Shown here piece after piece: positions 26,401 to 35,658 of a stretch of DNA of 64,000 nt. Under the pieces are notes generated by a model that ran no database searches, was not told where the DNA came from, and was given only the letters and a program-made list of their open reading frames with translations. The DNA comes from Streptomyces rubellomurinus (lineage in GTDB: Bacteria; Actinomycetota; Actinomycetes; Streptomycetales; Streptomycetaceae), in the NCBI RefSeq assembly GCF_000961885.1, contig NZ_JZKH01000002.1, forward strand, positions 144,843-208,842, written 5' to 3'. Made by a program: the position numbers and the translations under genes. Position 1 is the stretch's first letter. Each line of letters opens with the position of its first letter.

Positions 26401-26444
26401 TGTGTGGGTCGGACACATAGGCCCGGGAGCGTGGGATTCCTACC
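26401..26444 (+). promoter_or_regulatory. Operator-promoter module of the MHS transporter gene
   Basis: TGTGTGGGTCGGACACA (26401-26417) is a 17-bp palindrome with 6 of 8 arm positions paired. It is followed after the same 15-base gap by GGATTCCTACC (26434-26444). It duplicates the arrangement at 25416-25459. Confidence 0.7.
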
Positions 26445-26494
26445 TTGTGGCGACGTCGTCTCCCCTGGAATCCCCCGGAACGGATGTGGTGGGC

Positions 26495-27868
26495 ATGAGC
26501 GCCCCTGGTAACGGTGCTGCCGCGCGCGGGTCACTCCCGCGGGTGGCGGCCGCGAGTCTGATCGGGACCACCATCGAGTGGTACGACTACTTCCTCTACG
26601 GGACGGCCGCGGCGCTGGTCTTCGGGAAGGTGTTCTTCCCGGCGAGTGACCCGCTGACCGGGACGCTGCTGTCCTTTCTCACCTATGCGATCGGGTTCGC
26701 GGCGCGCCCGCTCGGGGCGCTGGTGTTCGGGCACTTCGGGGACCGGGTGGGGCGGAAGAAGCTGCTGGTGGTGAGCCTGCTGCTGATGGGCGGGTCGACC
26801 ACCGCGATCGGGCTGCTGCCGACGTACGGGGCGGTCGGCGTCACGGCGCCGGTGCTGCTGACGGCGCTGCGGCTGGTGCAGGGGTTCGCGCTCGGCGGCG
26901 AGTGGGGCGGCGCGGTGCTGCTGGTGTCGGAGCACGGGGACCAGCGGCGGCGGGGGTTCTGGGCGTCCTGGCCGCAGGGCGGGGCGCCGGCCGGCAACCT
27001 GCTGGCGGCGGGCGTGCTGTCGCTGCTGACGGGAGCGCTCTCGGACGACGCGTTCCTGGCCTGGGGCTGGCGGGTGCCGTTCCTGCTCTCGGCGGTGCTG
27101 GTCGCGGTCGGGCTGTGGATCCGGCTGGCGGTGGACGAATCCCCACTGTTCCAGCAGGCGTTGGCGGCGCAGGAGGAGAAGAAGGCGGAGCAGGCCGCGG
27201 TCGAGCAGCCGCCGCTGGTCGCGGTGCTGCGGCACCACTGGCGCGAGGTGCTGGTGGCGATGGGCGCGCGGATGGCGGAGAACATCTCGTACTACGTGAT
27301 GACGACCTTCGTGCTCGCGTACGCCGTCAACCACGCGCACTTCGGCAAGCAGAGCGCGCTGAACGCCGTCCTGATCGCCTCCGCGATCCAGTTCGCGCTG
27401 ATCCCGCTGTTCGGCGCGCTCTCGGACCGGGTCGGGCGCAAGCCGGTGTACCTGGTCGGCGCGGTCGGGGTCGGGGTGTGGGCGTTCGTGTTCTTCGGAC
27501 TGGTGGACACCCGCTCCTTCAGCCAGCTGGTCGTCGCGGTGACCATCGGCCTGGTGTTCCACAGCGCGATGTACGCGCCCCAGGCCGCCTTCTTCTCCGA
27601 GATGTTCGCGACCCGGATGCGGTACTCGGGCGCGTCGATCGGCGCCCAGTTCGCCTCGGTGGCGGCCGGCGCGCCGGCGCCGCTGATCGCGACCGCGCTG
27701 CTCAAGGACTACGACAGCGCCACGCCCATCTCGGTCTACGTGGCGATCGCGGCGGCGATCACCGTGCTGGCCGTGCTCTGCGGCCGGGAGACCAGGGGGC
27801 GGGACCTCGCGGAGGTCGAGGAGCGTTCCGCGGACGGGGAGCGGGCCGAACGGGCCACCGTGGCCTGA
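26495..27868 (+). CDS. MFS transporter, metabolite:H+ symporter (MHS) family
   Basis: The 457-residue protein has 12 predicted membrane segments and the MHS hallmarks: IGTTIEWYDYFLYGTAAAL at the first helix, GHFGDRVGRKK between helices 2 and 3, and RLVQGFALGGEWGGA in helix 4. MHS proteins import organic acids such as shikimate, 2-oxoglutarate or hydroxy acids with protons. Location between a 3-hydroxybutyrate dehydrogenase and a PucR-type regulator, under a shared promoter module, makes 3-hydroxybutyrate or acetoacetate a reasonable guess. ATG 26495 was chosen; GTG 26486 and GTG 26447 are alternatives. Confidence 0.9.
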   Translation: MSAPGNGAAARGSLPRVAAASLIGTTIEWYDYFLYGTAAALVFGKVFFPASDPLTGTLLSFLTYAIGFAARPLGALVFGHFGDRVGRKKLLVVSLLLMGGSTTAIGLLPTYGAVGVTAPVLLTALRLVQGFALGGEWGGAVLLVSEHGDQRRRGFWASWPQGGAPAGNLLAAGVLSLLTGALSDDAFLAWGWRVPFLLSAVLVAVGLWIRLAVDESPLFQQALAAQEEKKAEQAAVEQPPLVAVLRHHWREVLVAMGARMAENISYYVMTTFVLAYAVNHAHFGKQSALNAVLIASAIQFALIPLFGALSDRVGRKPVYLVGAVGVGVWAFVFFGLVDTRSFSQLVVAVTIGLVFHSAMYAPQAAFFSEMFATRMRYSGASIGAQFASVAAGAPAPLIATALLKDYDSATPISVYVAIAAAITVLAVLCGRETRGRDLAEVEERSADGERAERATVA

Positions 27869-27931
27869 GGGTTGAGGACCGGGGGTGGAGGGTTGAGGGT
27901 TGCGGGTGGAGCGCTGAGGGTTACGGAGTGA
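27869..27931 (+). repeat. Three imperfect 21-bp tandem repeats
   Basis: Units at 27869-27889, 27890-27910 and 27911-27931 share the core GGGTTGAGG...GGGTGGA, the third being more diverged. They fill the gap between the transporter stop and the earliest possible start of the PucR-type gene. Confidence 0.6.
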
Positions 27932-27960
27932 GCCGCTACCATCGCGAGTTCGCGGACCCG

Positions 27961-30009
27961 ATGCCGATTGGCGGCCCCACCATGGACCACCCCGACGAGA
28001 TCGCCGCACCCGCGCTGCGGCGGCTGCTCGACCTGCTCGCCTCCGGCGCCGCCACCGAGGACTTCGCCGAGGTACCGGCCGACGCCCGCCGCCGCGGCGC
28101 GTCGGCCGCCGTCCTCGCCGAGCTCGACCACGCCACCTGGCAGGCCCTGCGGGTGCACCGGACCCTGCGCCAACACCGGCGCCGCGAAGCCGAGTTGACG
28201 GCACTGTTCGACACCGCCGGGGACCTCGCCGCGTCCCGCGACCTGGACACCGTGCTGCAGGCGATCGTCCGCCGGGCCCGGATGCTGCTCGGCACCGACA
28301 CCGCCTACCTGACCCTGCCGGACGAGACCGCCGGCGACACCTACATGCGGGTCACCGACGGCTCGGTCTCCGTCCTCTTCCAGACCCTGCGGCTCAGCCT
28401 CGGCGACGGCCTGGGCGGCCTGGTCGCGCAGACCGCCCGCCCGTACGCCACCCCCGACTACCGCACCGACGAACGCTTCCACCACACCGGCACCATCGAC
28501 GCGGGCGTCCTCGACGAGGGCCTGGTGGCGATCATCGGGGTGCCGCTGCTGCTCGGCGGCCAGGTCATCGGCGTGCTGTTCGCCGCCGACCGCTCGCCGC
28601 GCGCCTTCTCCCCCGACGAGGTCGCGCTGCTCTGCACCCTCGCCGCACACGCCGCGATCGCCCTCGACACCGCCAAGTCGCTGGCCGACACCCGGGCCGC
28701 GCTCGACGAGCTGAACGCCGCCAACGAGCTGGTCCGGGCCCACTCCGCCGCCGTCCAGCGCGCCGAGCGGGCGCACGACCGGCTCACCGACCTGGTGCTG
28801 CGCGGCGCCGCGGTGTCCGACGTCGCCGCCGCCGTCGCCCACCTGCTGGGCGGGGAGATCGCCGTCCTGGACGCCGAGGGCGAGCCGCTCGCCGGACGGC
28901 CCGCGCCCGTCGACGAGTTGGCCCCGGCCGTCGCCGCCTCCCGGGCCGAGGGACGGTCGGTGCGGCACGGCGATCGGTGGATCTGCGCGGTGCTGGCCGG
29001 GCAGGACGCGCTGGGCACCTTGGTGCTGACCGGCCGACCGGACCTCGACGACCCGGACCGGCGGCTGTTCGAGCGGGCCAGCGTGGTCACCGCACTGCTG
29101 TTGCTGCTGCGCCGCTCGGTCGCCGAGACCGAGAACCGGATCCGCGGCGAACTCCTCACCGACCTGCTCACCGCCCCCGAACGCGACCCGGCCGGGCTCA
29201 CCGCGCGCGGCCGCCGGCTCGGCGTGGACCTCGCCGGGGCGCACCTGGTGCTGGTCGCCGAGCCTGCGGGCAGCGGGGCGGGCGGTGGTGATGCAGGCGG
29301 CGGCAGCGCTGGTGACCGGGAACGGCTGGCGGGCGCGGCCCGGCGGTACCTGTTCGGCTCCCGGGGCGTCAGCGCCGAGCACGGCGAGGCGGTGGTGCTG
29401 CTCGTGCCGCTGGAGCCTGGCCCGGCCCCCGCCGCGCCCGGCGCCGTGCCGGGTGCCGTGCCCGGCGCGGTCCCGGGAGCCGCACCCGATGCCGCGCTCG
29501 GCGCCGCCGTGCTCGACGCCGCCGAGCAGACCGCCCGGCAGGCCGCCGAACGGCTGGCCCGGCTGGCCGGCTTCCCGGTCACCGTGGGCGCCGGCCGCCC
29601 CGCCGCCGGACCGCCCGCCCTCGCCGCCGCGCACGCCGAGGGCCTGCGCTGCCTCCGGGCCCTGCGGGTGCTCGGCCGCGCCGGCCAGGGCGCCTCGGCC
29701 GGCGCGCTCGGCTTCCTCGGCGTGCTCCTCGGCGACGGCCACGACGTGGACGGCTTCGTCGGCGCGACGCTCGGCCCGCTGCTCGCCTACGACGCCCGGC
29801 GCGGCACCGAGCTGGTCCGCACCCTGCGCGCCTACTTCGACTGCGGCGGCAGCCTCACCCGGGCCAAGGACGAGCTGCACGTCCACGTGAACACCGTCGT
29901 CCAGCGGCTGGACCGGGTGGAGGCCCTGCTCGGCCGGGACTGGAACCTGCCGGAACGCGCGCTCGAACTGCAGTTGGCGCTGCGGCTGCGGCTGCTGTCG
30001 GGCGACTGA
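27961..30009 (+). CDS. GAF-domain PucR-type transcriptional regulator
   Basis: The protein has about 682 residues. An N-terminal helical region leads into a GAF domain ([20 protein letters not shown] to [16 protein letters not shown], about residues 80-245). A central region of the CdaR/PucR type follows. The C-terminal PucR helix-turn-helix is complete ([20 protein letters not shown] then [20 protein letters not shown]). Such proteins sense a metabolite through GAF and activate catabolic genes. It lies directly after the dehydrogenase and transporter genes and is the best candidate to bind the matching palindromes upstream of both. ATG 27961, ATG 27982 and GTG 27928 are all possible starts. 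A Gly/Ala/Pro repeat ([13 protein letters not shown]) interrupts the middle. Confidence 0.87.
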   Translation: MPIGGPTMDHPDEIAAPALRRLLDLLASGAATEDFAEVPADARRRGASAAVLAELDHATWQALRVHRTLRQHRRREAELTALFDTAGDLAASRDLDTVLQAIVRRARMLLGTDTAYLTLPDETAGDTYMRVTDGSVSVLFQTLRLSLGDGLGGLVAQTARPYATPDYRTDERFHHTGTIDAGVLDEGLVAIIGVPLLLGGQVIGVLFAADRSPRAFSPDEVALLCTLAAHAAIALDTAKSLADTRAALDELNAANELVRAHSAAVQRAERAHDRLTDLVLRGAAVSDVAAAVAHLLGGEIAVLDAEGEPLAGRPAPVDELAPAVAASRAEGRSVRHGDRWICAVLAGQDALGTLVLTGRPDLDDPDRRLFERASVVTALLLLLRRSVAETENRIRGELLTDLLTAPERDPAGLTARGRRLGVDLAGAHLVLVAEPAGSGAGGGDAGGGSAGDRERLAGAARRYLFGSRGVSAEHGEAVVLLVPLEPGPAPAAPGAVPGAVPGAVPGAAPDAALGAAVLDAAEQTARQAAERLARLAGFPVTVGAGRPAAGPPALAAAHAEGLRCLRALRVLGRAGQGASAGALGFLGVLLGDGHDVDGFVGATLGPLLAYDARRGTELVRTLRAYFDCGGSLTRAKDELHVHVNTVVQRLDRVEALLGRDWNLPERALELQLALRLRLLSGD

Positions 30010-30077
30010 ACGACTTGTACGACCGGGGGCGTACAGTGGCGAGGTTGGTCTCGAACGCCCGGCAAGGAGCGGCAACG

Positions 30078-30875
30078 GTGAGCCAGAACGTGCAATTCGT
30101 GCGATGGGGCATAGGCGAGCACACCGTCCCCTACGAGGAGGCGTGGGCGGAGCAGCAGCGGCTGCACGCCCTGCGGGTCGCGGACGAGATCCCCGACACC
30201 GTGCTGCTGCTGGAGCACCAGCCCGTCTACACGATGGGCAAGCGCACCAACCCCGCCGACCTGCCGCTGGACGGCACCCCGGTGGTGCAGGTCAACCGGG
30301 GCGGCGAGATCACCTGGCACGGCCCCGGCCAGCTGGTCGGCTACCCGATCGTCAAGCTGCCCGACCCGATCGACGTGATCGCCTACGTCCGCCGGCTGGA
30401 GGAGGCGCTGATCCGCTCGGTCGCCGAGTTCGGCATCGAGACCACCCGGGTCGAGGGCCGCAGCGGCGTCTGGGTGCTGGGCGAGACCATCCCGGACGCC
30501 GTGGTGGACCCGGCGCAGGTGGTGGACATCGGCAAGCTCACCCTCCGGCTGGGCCTGCCCCTGGGCATCGACCCGCGGTTGGCCGGCCCCGAGTACGCGC
30601 CCTCCAACGCCGGGCAGCGCGGCGACGACCGCAAGCTCGCCGCGATCGGCGTGCGGGTCGCCCGCGGGGTGACCATGCACGGCTTCTCGCTCAACTGCGC
30701 CCCGGACATGACCGGCTTCGACAAGATCGTGCCGTGCGGCATCCGGGACGCGGGGGTCGCCTCGATCGCCGGTGAGCTGGGGCGCGACTTCGCGGTCGGC
30801 GACGCGCTGCCGGCCGTCGAGCGGCACCTGGCGGACGTCCTCGCCGAGCTGCCCGAGCCGGCGCTCAGCCGCTGA
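30078..30875 (+). CDS. lipB: Lipoyl(octanoyl) transferase LipB
   Basis: The 265-residue enzyme moves octanoate from acyl carrier protein to the lipoyl domains of E2 subunits and the glycine cleavage H protein. Family motifs are [18 protein letters not shown] and the conserved lysine in [11 protein letters not shown]. The catalytic cysteine is in [11 protein letters not shown] 30078 is preceded by AAGGAG. LipA, the next gene, inserts the sulfurs, and SucB in this window is a substrate. Confidence 0.95.
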   Translation: MSQNVQFVRWGIGEHTVPYEEAWAEQQRLHALRVADEIPDTVLLLEHQPVYTMGKRTNPADLPLDGTPVVQVNRGGEITWHGPGQLVGYPIVKLPDPIDVIAYVRRLEEALIRSVAEFGIETTRVEGRSGVWVLGETIPDAVVDPAQVVDIGKLTLRLGLPLGIDPRLAGPEYAPSNAGQRGDDRKLAAIGVRVARGVTMHGFSLNCAPDMTGFDKIVPCGIRDAGVASIAGELGRDFAVGDALPAVERHLADVLAELPEPALSR

Positions 30876-31062
30876 GTCCGGCACCGGATCCGCCACGAAT
30901 CCGCTGCGGAATCCCCTGCCGAATCGCTACTGATCCCCTGCCACTGGGAATCTACCGGCCGGTAGCCGTGTTGCCCTGCGATTGCGGGGCGGCAGGCCCG
31001 GCGAAGGCCGTACAACCACAGGCGTACCCTGGGGGTACCCCGTCTAGTTCTAGGAGTCGCAC

Positions 31063-32016
31063 GTGTCCGCTGTCGCGCCCGACGGCAGGAAGCTGCTCCG
31101 CCTGGAGGTCCGCAACAGCGAGACCCCCATCGAGCGGAAGCCCGAGTGGATCAAGACCCGCGCGAAGATGGGCCCGGAGTACAACGCCCTCCAGTCGCTG
31201 GTGAAGAAGGAGGGGCTGCACACGGTCTGCCAGGAGGCCGGCTGCCCCAACATCTTCGAGTGCTGGGAGGACCGCGAGGCGACCTTCCTCATCGGCGGTG
31301 ACCAGTGCACCCGCCGTTGCGACTTCTGCCAGATCGACACCGGCAAGCCCGCCGAGTTCGACCGCGACGAGCCGCGCCGGGTCGCCGAGTCCATCGTCAC
31401 CATGGACCTCAACTACGCCACCATCACCGGCGTCGCCCGCGACGACCTGGAGGACGGCGGCGCCTGGCTGTACGCCGAGACCGTCCGCCAGGTGCACGCG
31501 ATGACCGCCGAGCGCGCGGGCGGCCGCACCGGCGTCGAGCTGCTGATCCCCGACTTCAACGCGGTGCCCGAGCAGCTGGCCGAGGTCTTCTCGTCCCGCC
31601 CCGAGGTGCTGGCGCACAACGTCGAGACCGTGCCGCGGATCTTCAAGCGGATCCGGCCGGCGTTCCGCTACGAGCGCTCGCTGGACGTCATCACCCAGGC
31701 CCGCGCGGCCGGGCTGGTGACCAAGTCCAACCTGATCCTGGGCATGGGCGAGACCCGCGAGGAGGTCAGCCAGGCGCTGGCCGACCTGGTCGGCGCCGGC
31801 TGCGAGCTGATCACCATCACCCAGTACCTGCGGCCCTCGCTGCGCCACCACCCGGTCGAGCGCTGGGTGAAGCCGCACGAGTTCGTCGAGCTGCAGCAGG
31901 AGGCCGAGGAGCTGGGCTTCGCCGGCGTCATGTCGGGCCCGCTGGTGCGCTCCTCGTACCGCGCCGGCCGGCTGTACCGGCAGGCGCTGGAGCGGCGCGC
32001 GCAGGCGGCGGTCTGA
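31063..32016 (+). CDS. lipA: Lipoyl synthase LipA
   Basis: The 317-residue radical-SAM enzyme inserts two sulfur atoms into octanoyl-protein. Auxiliary-cluster cysteines are Cys56, Cys61 and Cys67 ([13 protein letters not shown]). The radical-SAM cluster cysteines are Cys82, Cys86 and Cys89 (CTRRCDFCQ). The C-terminal [13 protein letters not shown] contains the conserved RSSY motif whose serine ligates the auxiliary cluster. GTG 31063 follows TAGGAG at good spacing. The 187-bp gap from lipB contains sequence that could hold a separate promoter. Confidence 0.97.
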   Translation: MSAVAPDGRKLLRLEVRNSETPIERKPEWIKTRAKMGPEYNALQSLVKKEGLHTVCQEAGCPNIFECWEDREATFLIGGDQCTRRCDFCQIDTGKPAEFDRDEPRRVAESIVTMDLNYATITGVARDDLEDGGAWLYAETVRQVHAMTAERAGGRTGVELLIPDFNAVPEQLAEVFSSRPEVLAHNVETVPRIFKRIRPAFRYERSLDVITQARAAGLVTKSNLILGMGETREEVSQALADLVGAGCELITITQYLRPSLRHHPVERWVKPHEFVELQQEAEELGFAGVMSGPLVRSSYRAGRLYRQALERRAQAAV

Positions 32017-32040
32017 CCGTCCGCGTCGGTTTCGAGCCAT

Positions 32041-32070
32041 GGAAGGGCGGAGCTCCGGCTCCGCCCTTCC
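32041..32070 (+). terminator. Terminator hairpin after lipA
   Basis: A perfect 13-bp inverted repeat (32041-32053 and 32058-32070, four-base loop) lies 25 bases after the lipA stop. Confidence 0.75.
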
Positions 32071-32180
32071 GGCGTTCACCGTGCTTTGACCGGCGGGTCA
32101 CGGACTGGTAACACGGGGTGGGGACGATGGACGCTCGGCGAGCGTTCGATTCTTCTCAGCCACGAGAGGAGCTGTTCGGC

Positions 32181-32423
32181 ATGGAGATGCGGATCGGGCC
32201 GGTGGGGGTGGCGCTGCGCTTCGCGGAGAGCGTCCTGCTCGCGCCCGGCCAGCGGCGCGCGCGGCGCAACGCCTGGGCGGCGGTCTGCGAGAACCGCCGG
32301 TACGCGGCGGACCGCCGGCACGACGCGGCGGCGACGGCCACGACGGCGGGGGCCACGACGGTGAGGGCCACGACGGCGACGGCAGCGGGCGGCCGGGGGG
32401 CGGGCCGGTCCGGGCGCCGCTGA
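32181..32423 (+). CDS. Small basic hypothetical protein downstream of lipA
   Basis: The protein has about 80 residues. Its N-terminal half (MRIGPVGVALRFAESVLLAP) has some amphipathic character, and its C-terminal half is an Ala/Thr/Arg low-complexity tail. ATG 32181 is preceded by GAGAGGAG nine bases upstream, which argues that it is translated. The open frame begins further back at 32118. A small gene at this place between lipA and the DUF4191 gene is usual in streptomycetes. No function is known. Confidence 0.6.
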   Translation: MEMRIGPVGVALRFAESVLLAPGQRRARRNAWAAVCENRRYAADRRHDAAATATTAGATTVRATTATAAGGRGAGRSGRR

Positions 32424-32564
32424 GGGCCGGGCCGAGGCCGGGCCGAGGCCGGCTGCTCCGGACGGTCGCTGTCCGCGACGGCGCACCGACGCCCGGGTCA
32501 CGGTTCGGGCGAACGGGTACCCGGGCTTGGATATCCCGCACCCGTGCCACGTACCATGAGCCTT

Positions 32565-33254
32565 ATGGCGAGGGAAACATCCGAGAACCCCGGGCGGCTG
32601 AAGCAGATCGGCCGGGCGTACAAAATGACCAAAGAGGTCGACCCCAAGATCGGCCTGATCATTGCCGGCGTCGGCCTGCTGACCTTCGGCGTGTTCCTCG
32701 CCATCGGCTTCGCGATCGACCACCCCATCTACCTGGGCATCCTGGGCTTCATCGTGGCCGTCCTGACGGTCGCGATCGTCTTCGGCCGCCGGGCCGAGCG
32801 CGCCGCGTTCGGGCAGATGGAGGGGCAGCCGGGGGCCGTCGCGGCAGTGCTGGACAACATCCGGCGCGGCTGGAGCTCCAGCACCACGCCGGTCGCGATC
32901 ACCCGTAACCAGGACGCGGTCTACCGCGCCGTGGGCCGGGCCGGCATCGCGCTGATCGGCGAGGGCAACCCGAACCGGGTGCGCCAGCTGCTGGCCTCCG
33001 AGAAGAAGAAGATGGCCCGGATCGTCGGCGACATCCCGGTGCACGACATCGTGGTGGGCAACAGCGAGGGCGAGGTCCCGCTGAAGAAGCTGCAGATCCA
33101 CCTGATGCGGCTGCCCCGCGCCATCACCGCCGCCCAGGTCACCGAGACCAACGACCGGCTGCGCGCGCTGGGCGACCTGCTCTCCAAGGCGCCGATCCCC
33201 AAGGGCCCGATGCCCAAGGGCGCCCGGATGCCCAAGGGCGGCCAGGTCCGCTGA
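32565..33254 (+). CDS. DUF4191 family membrane protein
   Basis: The 229-residue protein has an N-terminal cytoplasmic stretch (NPGRLKQIGRAYKMTKEVDP). A pair of membrane helices follows (IGLIIAGVGLLTFGVFLAIGF and IYLGILGFIVAVLTVAIVFG, near residues 32-80). The C-terminal domain is cytoplasmic, containing GQPGAVAAVLDNIRRGW and ending in Pro-Lys-Gly repeats. This is the DUF4191 pattern. Function is unknown, but the gene is a constant neighbour of lipA and glnA in actinobacteria. ATG 32565 or ATG 32556 could be the start. Confidence 0.85.
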   Translation: MARETSENPGRLKQIGRAYKMTKEVDPKIGLIIAGVGLLTFGVFLAIGFAIDHPIYLGILGFIVAVLTVAIVFGRRAERAAFGQMEGQPGAVAAVLDNIRRGWSSSTTPVAITRNQDAVYRAVGRAGIALIGEGNPNRVRQLLASEKKKMARIVGDIPVHDIVVGNSEGEVPLKKLQIHLMRLPRAITAAQVTETNDRLRALGDLLSKAPIPKGPMPKGARMPKGGQVR

Positions 33255-33276
33255 CCCCCTCTCCCTCCGACTGGTA

Positions 33277-33323
33277 CACCGAACGGCCCCGCCGCGGAAG
33301 CTCCGCGGCGGGGCCGTTCGGTG
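33277..33323. terminator. Terminator palindrome between DUF4191 and RDD genes
   Basis: A perfect 22-bp inverted repeat with a three-base loop (33277-33298 and 33302-33323) lies between two convergent genes. Confidence 0.8.
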
Positions 33324-33357
33324 TTCGTGGTTCGTGGTTCGTGGCTCGTGGTTCGTG
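33323..33357. repeat. Five tandem copies of a 7-bp unit (GTTCGTG)
   Basis: GTTCGTG occurs at 33323, 33330, 33337, 33344 (as GCTCGTG) and 33351, immediately after the palindrome. It is noncoding. Confidence 0.9.
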
Positions 33358-33378
33358 GCGACGGCGGGCGGTTCGCGC

Positions 33379-33426
33379 CGGATCCCGACCTCGTCGGATC
33401 CCGACCCCGTCAGATCCTGACCTCGA
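33379..33426. repeat. Three copies of a 16-bp unit running into the RDD gene
   Basis: CGGATCCCGACCTCGT (33379), CGGATCCCGACCCCGT (33395) and CAGATCCTGACCTCGA (33411) are adjacent. The third unit encodes the last codons of the RDD protein on the minus strand; the others are just past its stop. Confidence 0.8.
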
Positions 33427-33877
33427 CCGTGCCGACCGCCTTGTCGTGCAGGCCGCGGGTGTCCCGGTCCCAGACCAGCGGCGGCACCACCAGGCAGAGC
33501 AGCAGGGTGCGCAGCAGGACCTGCGGGATGGTCGCGCGGCCGCCGTCCAGCCGGACGACCCGCAGGCCGAACAGCCGCTTGCCGAGCGTCGTGCCGGTGG
33601 TGGAGAGCAGCAGGGCCGCCATCACGAAGTAGAGCGGGCTGGTCCACAGGTTCGCCTCGGAGGCGTCGCCCTTGGCGAGCAGCCCGTACGCGATCATCGC
33701 GACCAGCCAGCCGTCCACGAACAGGGCGCCGATCCGGCGGCCCGGGCCGGCGATCGAGCCGGGGCCCTCCTTGGGCAGGCCGAGGCGCTCGCCGCGGTGG
33801 CCGAAGTCGGCGCCCATCTTCTCGGCGGCCGCCTTAGGGCCGTCGATCCACGATCCCAACGCTTCTCTGGTGTCCAC
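33410..33877 (-). CDS. RDD family membrane protein
   Basis: The 155-residue protein has the RDD motif in GPGRRIGALFVDGWLVAMIAYGLL (about residues 43-66), containing the Arg and Asp. A second membrane segment (FVMAALLLSTTGTTLGKRLFGL) and a third (LLRTLLLCLVVPPLVWDRD) follow. The short cytoplasmic N terminus reads DTREALGSWIDGPKAAAEKMGA. Function is unknown; RDD proteins are sometimes linked to ion transport. It is convergent with DUF4191 and divergent from glnA. The start is GTG 33877. Confidence 0.88.
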   Translation of the reverse strand: MDTREALGSWIDGPKAAAEKMGADFGHRGERLGLPKEGPGSIAGPGRRIGALFVDGWLVAMIAYGLLAKGDASEANLWTSPLYFVMAALLLSTTGTTLGKRLFGLRVVRLDGGRATIPQVLLRTLLLCLVVPPLVWDRDTRGLHDKAVGTVEVRI

Positions 33878-34081
33878 GAATCCACACTAACCGGGCTCAC
33901 GCGCCAGCCCGGCATCGGCTCCCCCGTCGCCGGGGGCGTTGTCCACGACCGAGTGAATCCCGGTGGCCGGCCCTTGAGACCTAACGCCCAAGTGGTCCAG
34001 ACCAATCCAGCGGCGCCACCTCGGGAGGCGGGTCGTTTTGCCCCGTCCCGTACGCCTTTGCCGCCCGCTCGGCGACCGCGC

Positions 34082-34119
34082 GTAACATTCGGGAAATGAA
34101 GGGGTCACCGAGCGGAAAC
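34082..34119 (+). promoter_or_regulatory. GlnR binding box upstream of glnA
   Basis: GTAAC (34082), GAAAT (34093), GTCAC (34104) and GAAAC (34115) are spaced by exactly six bases each. This matches the actinobacterial GlnR consensus gTnAC-n6-GaAAC repeated twice. TAGGGT at 34130-34135 is a fitting -10. This ties glnA to nitrogen control by GlnR. Confidence 0.88.
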
Positions 34120-34164
34120 GACCCGTTCCTAGGGTGAGCCCCATTCGCACGCCGAGGAGGACGA

Positions 34165-35577
34165 ATGTTCAACAACGCCGCCGAAGTGAAGCAGTTCATC
34201 CAGGACAACGACGTGAAGTTCGTCGACGTCCGCTTCTGCGACCTGCCGGGCGTCATGCAGCACTTCTCCGTACCTGCGGCGACCTTCGACCCGTCCGAGA
34301 CCCTGATGTTCGACGGTTCGTCGATCCGCGGCTTCCAGGCCATCCACGAGTCCGACATGGCCCTCGTCCCGGACCTCGCCACCGCCCGACTCGACCCGTT
34401 CCGGGCCGAGAAGCACCTCAACATCAACTTCTTCATCCAGGACCCGGTCACCGGCGAGGCCTACAGCCGCGACCCGCGCAACGTCGCCAAGAAGGCCGAG
34501 GCCTACCTCGCCTCCTCCGGCATCGCCGACACCGCCTACTTCGGGCCCGAGGCCGAGTTCTACGTCTTCGACTCGGTGCGCTTCGAGACCAGCGCCAACG
34601 CGTCCTTCTACCACATCGACTCGGAGGCCGGCGCCTGGAACTCCGGCGCCGCCGAGGGCGACGTGCGCGGCTACAAGGTCAAGTACAAGGGCGGCTACTT
34701 CCCCATCCCGCCGGTCGACCACTTCGCCGACCTGCGCGCCGAGATGTCGCTGGAGCTCGCCGCGGCCGGCCTGGAGGTCGAACGCCAGCACCACGAGGTC
34801 GGCACGGCCGGCCAGGCGGAGATCAACTACAAGTTCAACACCCTGCTGCACGCCGCCGACGACCTGATGCTGTTCAAGTACATCATCAAGAACGTCGCCT
34901 GGCGGGCGGGCAAGACCGCCACCTTCATGCCCAAGCCGATCTTCGGCGACAACGGCTCCGGCATGCACGTCCACCAGTCGCTCTGGACCGAGGGCACGCC
35001 GCTCTTCTACGACGAGCAGGGCTACGCCGGCCTCTCCGACACCGCCCGCTACTACATCGGCGGCCTGCTCCGGCACGCCCCCTCGCTGCTCGCCTTCACC
35101 AACCCCTCGGTGAACTCCTACCACCGCCTGGTCCCCGGCTTCGAGGCCCCGGTCAACCTCGTCTACTCGCAGCGCAACCGCTCGGCCGCGATCCGCATCC
35201 CGATCACCGGCTCCAACGCCAAGGCCAAGCGCATCGAGTTCCGCGCCCCGGACCCGTCCTCCAACCCCTACCTGGCCTTCTCCGCCATGCTGATGGCCGG
35301 CCTCGACGGCATCCGCAACAAGATCGAGCCGCTGGAGCCCGTCGACAAGGACCTCTACGAGCTCGCCCCCGAGGAGCACGCCAACGTCCCCCAGGTGCCC
35401 TCCTCCCTCCCGGCCGTCCTCGACGCCCTGGAAGCCGACCACGAGTACCTCCTCGCGGGCAACGTCTTCACCCCGGACCTGATCGAGACCTGGATCGACT
35501 TCAAGCGCACCAACGAGATCGCCCCGATCGCCCTCCGCCCCCACCCGCACGAGTTCGAGCTGTACTACGACCTGTAG
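34165..35577 (+). CDS. glnA: Glutamine synthetase, type I
   Basis: The 470-residue enzyme makes glutamine from glutamate, ammonia and ATP, and is the main ammonia-assimilating enzyme. Family motifs include [29 protein letters not shown] and the ATP-binding [17 protein letters not shown]. The adenylylation-site region is [20 protein letters not shown], whose Tyr makes it a target of GlnE. GAGGAGGAC precedes ATG 34165. It is regulated by the upstream GlnR box. The last codons, encoding LYYDL, belong to a direct repeat whose second copy lies at 44731, so the gene's 3' end is the insertion point of the island that follows. Confidence 0.97.
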   Translation: MFNNAAEVKQFIQDNDVKFVDVRFCDLPGVMQHFSVPAATFDPSETLMFDGSSIRGFQAIHESDMALVPDLATARLDPFRAEKHLNINFFIQDPVTGEAYSRDPRNVAKKAEAYLASSGIADTAYFGPEAEFYVFDSVRFETSANASFYHIDSEAGAWNSGAAEGDVRGYKVKYKGGYFPIPPVDHFADLRAEMSLELAAAGLEVERQHHEVGTAGQAEINYKFNTLLHAADDLMLFKYIIKNVAWRAGKTATFMPKPIFGDNGSGMHVHQSLWTEGTPLFYDEQGYAGLSDTARYYIGGLLRHAPSLLAFTNPSVNSYHRLVPGFEAPVNLVYSQRNRSAAIRIPITGSNAKAKRIEFRAPDPSSNPYLAFSAMLMAGLDGIRNKIEPLEPVDKDLYELAPEEHANVPQVPSSLPAVLDALEADHEYLLAGNVFTPDLIETWIDFKRTNEIAPIALRPHPHEFELYYDL

Positions 35578-35658
35578 AAACCCCCTCTGACCTGCGGAAA
35601 CGCAGTTGGATCTCTCATCGTTTCCGCAGGTCAGGCAGGGTCCTGACCTGCGGAAACG
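35570..35658 (+). repeat. Left boundary repeat of the glnA island (attL candidate)
   Basis: The last bases of glnA plus about 80 bp downstream match 44731-44827 at about 83 percent by hand alignment. TACTACGACCT and two stretches of 15 and 20 bases are identical. The two copies face the same direction and enclose about 9.1 kb. Confidence 0.75.
35587..35658 (+). terminator. glnA terminator made of three alternating hairpin arms
   Basis: CTGACCTGCGGAAACG (35587-35602), its exact complement (35619-35634) and a third direct copy (35643-35658) can form two mutually exclusive 16-bp hairpins, with 16-base or 8-base loops. Confidence 0.75.
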
